From NCBI GenBank assembly GCA_009103225.1, contig RHPI01002823.1:260989-324988 (forward strand): a stretch of DNA of 64,000 nucleotides. Reading direction: 5' to 3'. Source of the stretch: Chlorokybus atmophyticus (taxonomy: Eukaryota > Streptophyta > Chlorokybophyceae > Chlorokybales > Chlorokybaceae). The stretch's first letter is position 1, and the number at the start of each line of letters is the position of its first letter. The position numbers and the translations under genes are program-made. Shown here one piece after another: positions 56,197 to 64,000 of this stretch. Below the pieces are notes generated by a model. That model was not told the origin of the DNA. It searched no databases and saw nothing but the letters and a program-made list of their open reading frames with translations.

Positions 56197-58402
56197 ATGC
56201 AGGCGGCGGCGGCGGTGGGGGCGTCAGGTTTGGTGTTGGTGAGATTGGAGGTGGGAGGGCGGACGCTTGCATTGAGGTGGGCCGGGAGGTTGTGCACTAG
56301 CGACAGTGCTGCTTTGCCGGCTTCCGGCTTTCGCCGGAGGGTCCGCAGCTGCAGCAGCCAGCTGCCTGTGTTGTGCATGGCCTCCGCCTCCGCCTCCGCC
56401 TCCGCGTCATCCGCCGTCGTCAGGGCGGCCTCAGGGCTTTGGGACGACGTGAAGGCGGCGTCGGCGAGGGCGCAGGAACAGCAGGCCATCAGTACGTTTG
56501 AGACAACCACCCGCACCGTGCAGGATGCCGGCGTGCAGGTGTGCATGCGCACTATGTATGTATGCATTACTATATTAAAACCCTCATTTTTGCCCGACAT
56601 TGTCATCATCATAATCATCATCAAGACTGCACACAGTATACTGCCTTGCATTCTTTGTACACTACCCCCATTTAACTCTTGCAACCTATCTTTGTATACC
56701 AGAACAAGTTCCGGTCAGCCTTCCTCGCTTGTGTGTTACAGTTACGATTGACTAAACAGTTACATTGAGTCTGTCAACCGTGAAATGATGGCACAGCTGT
56801 CCCGCTGGCGATTGCAGTTGATGTAACTATCAACTGTTAACGTACCTCTACCGCTGCCCACGAATATTGACATGATCTATCACCACGTCGGGTACACATT
56901 CCCATGCACTAACAACTCGGTTATGGGTGTTTATTCGACTAGTCATCTCTTGTTCACGCCAGGTGACAGCAGCATTCTATCTTCGTGCTTACACCACTGC
57001 GCATTGTTACAACTGATTGCCATACACTCATGTGTTTGCACTGGTTGTTTATGCTAATTGTGCTTTCCTGTGGACCAGTTTCTGGTGCGCGTGGCAGCTG
57101 CGCTGAAAAGCAAGCCTGAACGAGAGCCCGCGCAGAGCAGCAGCAGTAGCAAGCCTGAAGGTGGTGATGATGATGGAAAGGAGAAGAAGAACGCCAAGCA
57201 ACAGCGACCAAACCCATTCCTCCCTTACGACGAACGCATGTACGTTCGCGATCTCCCACCACAACACGTACGTGATGCTATGGTGATCGGACACAGCCCA
57301 ACGTACACCATGTGCTGTGTCGGAACAGCGTGCTGCCTCATGTACAGCGTCCGACTAACAACCTTACATCACATGTGTCTCCATGCAGGTGCTGCTTCTC
57401 AACAAGTTCAATGTTGTGCCGCACCACGTGCTCGTTGTGACGAAAGACTTCCACCATCAGACAGAGCCGTTGACCGCTGAAGACTTCAGCGCCACATGGC
57501 AGGTGCGATGACGAGGCAGTGATACATGCCAACATGTAGGGAAACCAATAAAATTGCTATCGTGTTGTCATTCAGGTGCTCAATGCCATGCCGGATGGTG
57601 GATTTGCGTTCTACAACTGCGGGGCTGCGAGCGGCCACAGGTATGGGTGCCTTCCCTGGTTGGTTGGTTTTGAAGTGTCTTGATTTTTGTATGGTTACTT
57701 GTAATTCTATCGATGTGGTTTGTACGCAGTCAACCACATAAACACCTGCAAGTTGTGCCATTCACGCCGCCGCTGAGCCCCGAAGAGCCAGATCTACCTT
57801 TCCTTCACGCGCATGCGGATCTGCCTCAGTCAAGCTCCAGGTATACTATGGTTATGATCCCTTCTGCCTGTTGTCTCCCAACACGCACATACCCACACAC
57901 GCGTGTACCTTGATTGATGCGCGCATCACAGTGAAATGCAGCCAATGGTGCTTGCAGTGTGACTGGCGAGTTGCTGCGAGAGACGTACGCGCGGTTGTAT
58001 CGTGAGAGCTTCAACATGCAGCCGGCAGCACCGGAGGAAGGACAAGAAGACCACGTGCCATCATTCAATCTTGTAAGGGGCATTCCTGAATGAGCAGCAT
58101 GTTGGGCGCACTGCCAAAGTTGCTGATTATTCTCCGTGGTCCCCTTGCTTGCCAGCTGTTGACCACAAGATGGATGATGCTGGTGCCAAGGTCCCGCGAC
58201 TTTGATGGGCCGATCTCCGTCAAGTAAGTTTCATTGGTGTCTCACCAAAGGTTGTGTGCGCGAGAGTTGCTCACACGTCCACAGTGCGCTAGGTTTTGCG
58301 GGGACGTTCTTCGTGCGCAGTGAGGACGAGCTTGAGCATGTGTTGTCTAAGGGCCCAATGAGCATTTTGCGCAATGTTGGCTTGCCGAAAAGGGGCGAGT
58401 AG
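56197..58402 (+). CDS. ATP adenylyltransferase / Ap4A phosphorylase-type enzyme (HIT-like superfamily)
   Basis: Eight exons: 56197-56538, 57079-57267, 57389-57502, 57576-57640, 57730-57840, 57958-58072, 58156-58223 and 58285-58402, in phase, 373 residues. Residues 1-~65 are Ala/Arg/Ser-rich with few acids, a possible organelle transit peptide; an alternative start is MASASAS at ~68. The enzyme contains RPNPFLPYDERMYV, LLNKFNVVPHHVLVVTK, AFYNCGAASGHSQPHKHLQ with the catalytic H-x-H-x-Q (His240-His242-Gln244), and NALGFAGTFFV near the end. These are the landmarks of the APA1/APA2 family, which splits Ap4A with phosphate to ATP and ADP. The predicted role is turnover of dinucleoside polyphosphates. 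It converges on the ZIP transporter gene. Confidence 0.93.
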
Positions 58403-58661
58403 AACTGATTTGTAGCAATACCCTCCCAAATGTTGCTGTGCATGGAGTTCATCAGGGTTGTGTCGCATGAGAAAACGTTCTGTGTTGCACAACTCCCTTG
58501 CAATAAGCACTACAAAACCAACACTGCACCATTGCAACGGGCGTACAACCCGTACAGAGGGTTGCGCCATATCAATATCTATGAAACAAAAGTGTTGCTA
58601 TTGGTCTTGGCACTGCTAGACCCTGCAGTGAGACTAAGCAACAAAACCAACACCCTACCAC

Positions 58662-60918
58662 TCACGCCCACTTTCCAATGACGGACATGGCGCCCGCCCC
58701 AATATACATGGAGAGAAACCCGCTTAGTTTTGTCCCAAGCTTTGCGGCACGAAACTCCGGGTTCATTGTGATGTTGTATGTGACGAGCTCCACCAAGCCC
58801 GTGTATATGAGGATGCCGCCAGATAATGCGTTGAAGATGCCTTGCGTGTACAAGTTGGTTGTTGACGCCGAGTTGTACGTGTAGCGTACTCCGATCCCAA
58901 CAACTGCATGGTGAGTATGTTGGGTGACAGGGTGATGAATGTGTGATCTGTGACACTGACACAACAAGTTGCCACACACTCACCTATACCCAGTGGGGTT
59001 GTTAGCGCGTACACCAACACCATGACGACAATCTGCAACGTTCTTGAGGACTCGTCGAAACACGCGTCGATCACAGTGGCGCCCAGCGCGAAACCCTCAA
59101 AGAACTGATGCACGCATATGGCTGCAAGCAGTGTCTTGAACTCCTGCACACAGGACAAAAGCTTCATGTGAGCCGAGGTTATTACTATTATTATTACCAA
59201 CGAGCAACATTTGCTCATCAGTCACCCAACACGCAGTGTAAGCCACGCACGTGCACACGCATGTTTGTGCATGTGTGCGTGTGCGAGCCCTACATGCATG
59301 CACGCACACAGACACGCATGGGCAGACGAACACACGCGCACGCAGCACACTCATGTGGGCACTCGCAGGCAAGGCTTTCTTGTGGCCGCTTTTATGTGGT
59401 CTGTCAGTCCCCTCATGATACAACATAACATTCACACTCATTCAACTCACCGCGGTGACCACGCCAAGAGACATGCCGATGATGACTGAGTGGAATGCGA
59501 TGCCTGCCTCCAGCACGAGCGTGACGATCTGTCGCCTGCGCCGCGACACCGACCCATCCTTGTGGTGGGACTTGTCGTGTATCGCGTGAGCAAGGCCCGC
59601 CCCGTGCGCGTGGCCGCGGTGCACGAGGGTGGGCGCGGCTGATGATGTTATTGTTGTTGTTGTTGAGGTCGATGGCACGGTGGGTTGATGCACATCCTGG
59701 GCGAGCGAGTCGATGGATGTTAGACGAGGCAAGTTGCTCTCCACCATGTCCAACTCACGCACCAAGTCCTTCATTTTCTAACGAGGGGATGCACACATTG
59801 AGTGTAAATCATACACCCACTCGCACGCTCGCTGAATGCTTCTACCCAGGTGTCCGAATGTGTTCACACTGCATGTGCACGGAAACACAAGCGCACACGC
59901 ATGCGCACACGCATGCATGTTAGCAAGACCGCATGCAGCCATGCGCGCATGCATGCATGAGAACAGCATAACTGGCGTTCAACAGTTGGATACACGGATT
60001 AACATTCTGAAACATCAAAAAACACTGTGCGAGTGGGTGACAGATGTGTAACCCTCACCCTCTCATGGTTGCGTCGGTCCACCTGCTCCAGCCTGAGTGT
60101 CAGCAAAAACTCCAGCAGTTGCACTGCGAGAGCTGCAACCAACGCAAACGCTCCAGCGAACCGCGTGTACTGTTTATTCCTGAGAAATCAAAAGACAACG
60201 TCCAGGCAGGCATATCCATGTCAGAGAGAATAGGCCATGCCAAGCGCGCGTGTTGTACATGTGTGTGATGTGTGTGATGTGATACACAGCGTACCATAGT
60301 GCAGGGAGGCAGGGTGAGGTTAGCTGGTCTAGTGCGAGGCCGAGCATGTGTATGAACCCCGTGGCGAGGATGACGCCCGTGCCAAAGTTGCGTCCGATGA
60401 GGAACAGGAAAGGCGGCAGCTGCAGACCCGGCCACCTCGCGCCAGCCACAGGCAGCGTGCAGCCCAGAAAGGAACACCCGAACACCACGAACACCTGGTG
60501 GGCAGGTGGGCACATGTGTGCATGTGGGTGTGCGCGTGTGTGGACGAGTCAACCACAGTTCCTAAGAGATGACCTGGGCATCTGTGCACATGCGTGTGTG
60601 TGCGTATGTGTTTATGTGACCATGCGTGTATGTGCGAGCGCGGGCGCATGCATGCGCCGCGGTAAATGCCATCCTTTCAGCGGAGCTCGTGGCTGCACTG
60701 TTGGGAGCTAAGTGGCGAGGCACCATTAACTCGCTTGCTCACTCATTGACTCACTGAACCTGCGTGAATGCGTCTGAAGATTTTCTGTTTTGCATTTGCT
60801 TACAAGTTGTACACTTGCTTACGGCGGCGATGTGTAGCGGGAGGTTGTACGCGTCGTCGTCGAACTGGTGGGCGCACGTGTTCAGAGGGTCCACGCCGAC
60901 CGAGGCGGCCGTCGCCAT
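58662..60918 (-). CDS. ZIP-family metal (zinc/iron) transporter
   Basis: Six exons: 60918-60823, 60494-60295, 60179-60059, 59777-59451, 59143-58984 and 58903-58662, in phase, 381 residues (family 330-400). The first exon encodes MATAASVGVDPLN and a C-x-H motif, then DDAYNLPLHIAA. TM regions follow: VFVVFGCSFLGCTLPV, GRNFGTGVILATGFIHML, FALVAALAVQLLEFLL, LEAGIAFHSVIIGMSLG (TM4, metal-site His235) and AAICVHQFFEGFALGATV (TM5, H260-Q-F-F-E264-G), then three C-terminal helices. The loop between TM3 and TM4 is His-rich (HRGHAHGAGLAHAIHDKSHH), as expected for metal sensing. It imports divalent metals into the cytosol; specificity cannot be read. The closest pattern is plant/fungal IRT-ZIP. Confidence 0.94.
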
Positions 60919-61302
60919 GCTTGCAGGCAGGCGGTGGCAAAGACAACAGAGGGCTTCAGGACTCCTTCACCGCATGTTCGTTCGTTTGCACGCCGCGAGA
61001 ACAAGAGAGAGACACTGCCGCCGCCGGCGACGACGTGCATGCGACCCTGCACTCGTCGTCGAAGTTACGTGGGAAAGCTGCGTGTTAAGTGCGGCGATCT
61101 CTCACTGTGCTGTGCGCGTGGTGCAGCCAATGCAGAGCCTGTGTTGAGGCTGCTGAACCGTACCACTGACTTGATAAGCTGCTACAGTGACCGCTCCACT
61201 GCAGTATCACCCAGTAGTCTCGCCCGTTACTTCCCTCGAGGTTCCCTTGGTATGATGTCACCTTGATCAATTTTTTTCTGGTATTACCTTTTAAGTACCT
61301 GG
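60919..61302 (-). promoter_or_regulatory. Upstream region of ZIP gene, abutting transposon end
   Basis: Only ~385 bp lie between the ZIP start and the TA that borders the second pogo-like element, so the transposon sits in the 5' flank. No metal-response element was recognised. Confidence 0.4.
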
Positions 61303-61728
61303 TAGGGTAAGTGTGGGTTACTCCGGACACTTTTTACGGACAAGGACCGTGTTAGGTGTGTGATTGATGTTATTGGCTGATTTTGTAGACATGTTTAATT
61401 GGCCAGTTGGCCTAGGTGATGGCGTTGAAAGCACATTTTTAGGTGCAGTGCAGCGTCAGCACTGACGGGTCAAAGACCCGTGTGTGCACACAGGCGGGTG
61501 AAAACGGCTTTTTGTAACTTCGGACAGCCTGTTTTGGCTGCGTGTTGGTAAGCCCTGTGAGATTGTTGGCGGCGGGGGTGGCGGGAAAGTGGCTAGCGGG
61601 TCTAGGGTTGTTGTTGTAAGCAAGGCAGGCGGGCGTGGCGCATGGTTGGGCGTAAGAGTTGTGTAGGTTAGGCAAGCATGCATGCAAGTAAGGCACTTGC
61701 ATTGCACTATGTACAAGGGTAGTGTTGT

Positions 61729-63958
61729 CTAGAATGGCTGGCTGTTGAAGGCATGTGCATTCTGTGCTAGCCACAGGTAGTGTGCATGCTGTCTATGTGC
61801 TGCCTCGTGCATAGCCTGTTGCCTAGCCTCCTCTGCTGCCTTCGTCGCTTGCTCTTGCCTTGTAGCCTCATCCTTGGCCTTGGCCGCCGCCTCTTTTGCC
61901 TGGCGCTTCTCCTCAGCCAGGGCCGCCTTGGCTGCCTTGGCTGCCTCACGCTCTGCTGCCTTCTCCAACCTGGCCTGCTCTTTCATGGCCTTCTGGTAAG
62001 TAACCTCATGTTTCTTGTTTGCTGCTCTAACTGCGCGCTCCTTCTTGGCCGCCTCTGCAGCTGCCTTACGTCCTGCTTTGGCCTGCAGGTAGCGCACAAG
62101 CTCGGGCGAGGTCAAGATGCACGCGCCATCTAGCCTGTGAAACTCCTCATCCGGGACAACCTCCTGTGCCTCCTGTGCTTCCTCAGCCTCCTCTTTTTCA
62201 TCACCACCCCCGAACTCTTCCTGCCAAGCACTTTCACCTGCCTCAAGCAAAGCACCGGTAAGTGCCTCCCCTTGCAACACTGGCTCTGCTGGTGCTTGCT
62301 CTGCAGTGTCGTCTCGTAGCTTGTGGTCAAGTGCATGCCTGTCTCCTGGCCATAGTCCTGCATGTGCATGTGTTTGTGTGTTATGCACGTGCAAATCATA
62401 CATGTGCAGTGCATGCATGCAGCTGATGCTCACCGCATGCTTTGAAGCCATTGGTGATGTCGGCATATGACATGGCCAACATGATTGGCTTGGCTGTGAG
62501 CTTCACAAACTCGTCCTTGGTCATCCTATCTGGGTTGTTGTCAAGCATATGCTTGTGGTGTTCTTCACGGTAACGAGCCTTGAAGCTGGAGAAGCAAGAC
62601 ACATTAAGCACCTGCAGCAACAGAGGTAAGAGCATGTTAATCAACACTGCAATGCAAGTGAGTGAGCATGCTCTCACATGCAGGTGAGAGCATGCTCACT
62701 CACTTGCATTGCGTGTGTCAGGTGAGGAGGGAGCAGGATGATGTGCACTCCATGCTCTCTAGCCTTGAGGATGAGGTCCAGCTGCATTTTGCTATTGTGG
62801 CCATCAATGACCAGGATGCATGGGTTCTGAGGGCTGGAGCCACCAGGTACATAGTCCAGGAAGTGGTTGAACCAGGCAGCAAATATTTCGTTCGTCATGT
62901 ATGCATTCTCCTGTGCATACAGAGCATGAGTGCATGCATGTATAAATGGACAGTGTGTGCATGTGTTGCACTTACCTGCATGGCCACCATGCTGCCTATG
63001 GGTGCATCTTTGAGGTAGTTCTGTGTCTTGCGTTGCCCTTTAAGTATGTACAGGGGGGGCATGCTGGTACCTGCAGCAGAGACACATGCCATAATGCTGA
63101 TGTGCTCCCTGTTGCCAACCTTGCGGTGATATGGGTTTTTGTACCCTCTGGGTGCAACGACCTTGACGGTGCCTGCATGCATGTTGGTTAGCACTTCTCA
63201 TTGGATGCTAACAGCTTGCTACAGCGCTTACCTAGGTTGTCCGGTTCCAGTCCTGTCTCGTCTGCGTTGAATATTCTGTGTGGAGGGATGCCTAACTCAA
63301 GCAAGGGGAGGTATAAGTCGAAGAACCTGTAAGCATTGGTCCTGGTGGCAGCCTTGTGCCTTCTCCTGTCCAACCCCTCTGCCACCCTTCTGCTGAGGTC
63401 CCACTTGCCAAAGTAGTCTCTGCACCAACGTGGGCCAGGCAGCAACATTTTGCCAAACCTCTACAGCCTTTCTTGGTCTCCTGAGAGCATTTGCAACACC
63501 TGCAATTGCATTGTAAGTGACAATGCATGCTGCATTTTCTGAGCACAGAGCATGCTACATTAACTTGCCTGTTGTTGCAGTGCCATGACGGTTGGGGAGT
63601 GGTCGACATCACACATGGAGTGCACCCACTCACACAGCTCCCCCTGCTCTGCCTTGGTGAGGATAGCTTCCTTGCCAGGGCTGCGAGGACGCTCCAGCTT
63701 CTGAGGGTCGTGCAAATAGTCGCAGAGGGTGCTGCGAGGGACACCAATGGCCTTGGCAGTCTTGCGCAGCGACACCACCCCTGCCTGTATCTGCCCAATA
63801 GCATGTGCAATGTTGGCCAGCCCTTCATCATCATCTGCCCATGAGATGTGTGTGGCTGATGTAGGGGTGGGGGGGGATCTTGGTCTCTTGCCCTTCTTCT
63901 TTTTGGGGGCAGTTGGTGTGTGCAGATTGCGCTGCTGCGGGGTTCTGCCGCTAGGTGC
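61729..63958 (-). pseudogene. pogo-like DDE transposase, second family, 5' part outside window
   Basis: Exons 63958-63569, 63499-63232, 63172-62976, 62910-62704, 62611-62434 and 62357-61729 join in phase; upstream exons are missing. A Lys-rich stretch (KKKKGKRPRSP) precedes a psq-type HTH (SLRKTAKAIGVPRSTLCDYL). The next parts are WCRDYFGKWDLSRR, the first Asp in RIFNADETGLEPDN, IMACVSAAG, the second Asp in CILVIDGHNSKMQ, IILLPPHLTHAMQ and CFSSFKARYRE. A coiled Ala/Lys tail ends the protein at 61729. One TAG (63461-63463) breaks the second exon, so the copy is probably inactive. The first intron appears to use a GC donor (CAG|GCAAGT). The intron after HAMQ begins with a 29-bp palindrome. Confidence 0.78.
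62649..62712. repeat. Perfect palindrome across a splice donor in the second pogo-like transposase
   Basis: Arms 62649-62677 and 62684-62712 are exact reverse complements (29 bp) with a 6-nt loop. The right arm spans the last 9 nt of the exon encoding HAMQ and the first 20 nt of the 92-nt intron. Confidence 0.92.
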
Positions 63959-64000
63959 CTGCACACATATGCCCAAGGATGTAAAACAACCCTCTGAGGG

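Larger units (their letters stand above)
61305..64000 (-). mobile_element. Second pogo-like DNA transposon (right end outside window)
   Basis: TA (61303-61304) is followed by GGGTAAGTGTGGGTTACTCC, which starts like the first element (GGGTAAAGTG). Inside is a minus-strand transposase gene with the same domain order and Ala/Lys/Glu-rich tail. The other end must lie beyond 64000. The two elements are related families rather than copies. Confidence 0.75.

Overview
This window is nuclear DNA of a eukaryote, most likely an alga of the green (plant) lineage. Host genes have many short exons with GT-AG junctions. Several products are of plant type: a plastid-targeted enoyl-ACP reductase, a CDKA-like kinase, a membrane RING-H2 ligase of the SIS3/At1g12760 class, an IRT/ZIP-type metal transporter and a bZIP factor with the NRESARRSR basic region. 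The species cannot be fixed from the sequence. Standard stop codons work in all host genes.

Layout. About 1-21.5 kb is dominated by mobile DNA. From 1 to ~6.1 kb (minus strand) lies the 5' part of a Ty3/gypsy-type retrotransposon: gag with two zinc knuckles, retropepsin, then a cytosine-5 DNA methyltransferase domain fused ahead of reverse transcriptase, which runs off the left edge. From 6.7 to 11 kb (plus strand) are unrecognised ORFs, one with a RING-like zinc finger, followed by a second, unrelated, phage-like cytosine methyltransferase with nonsense codons. From 11.2 to 15.3 kb (minus) is a decayed Plavaka/KDZ-like transposase interrupted by a foldback repeat and an N gap. A small coiled-coil gene sits at 15.8-16.7 kb. 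A complete pogo-like DNA transposon, bounded by TA and inverted repeats, covers 17.9-21.6 kb.

From 23.8 to 61 kb the window is mainly host genes: bZIP factor (+), NEK kinase (-), RING-H2 E3 ligase (+), a ~1,640-residue IQ/EF-hand/coiled-coil protein (+), a small secreted protein (+), enoyl-ACP reductase (+), CDKA-like kinase (-), Ap4A phosphorylase-type adenylyltransferase (+) and ZIP transporter (-). NEK/RING and CDK/Ap4A are divergent pairs. bZIP/NEK, reductase/CDK and Ap4A/ZIP are convergent. A TTAA-flanked MITE lies at 48.25-48.9 kb. The right end (61.3 kb onward) is a second pogo-like transposon on the minus strand.

No operon-like organisation exists. The host genes are ordinary housekeeping and signalling genes: lipid synthesis, cell cycle, cilium or cell-cycle kinase, ubiquitination, metal uptake and nucleotide turnover. 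The unusual content is the co-occurrence of two different DNA methyltransferases carried by or lying among mobile elements, and perfect palindromes that straddle two splice donors. Single Ns (16489, 16661, 25894, 46713, 47823) and the 12914-13197 gap are assembly joins.
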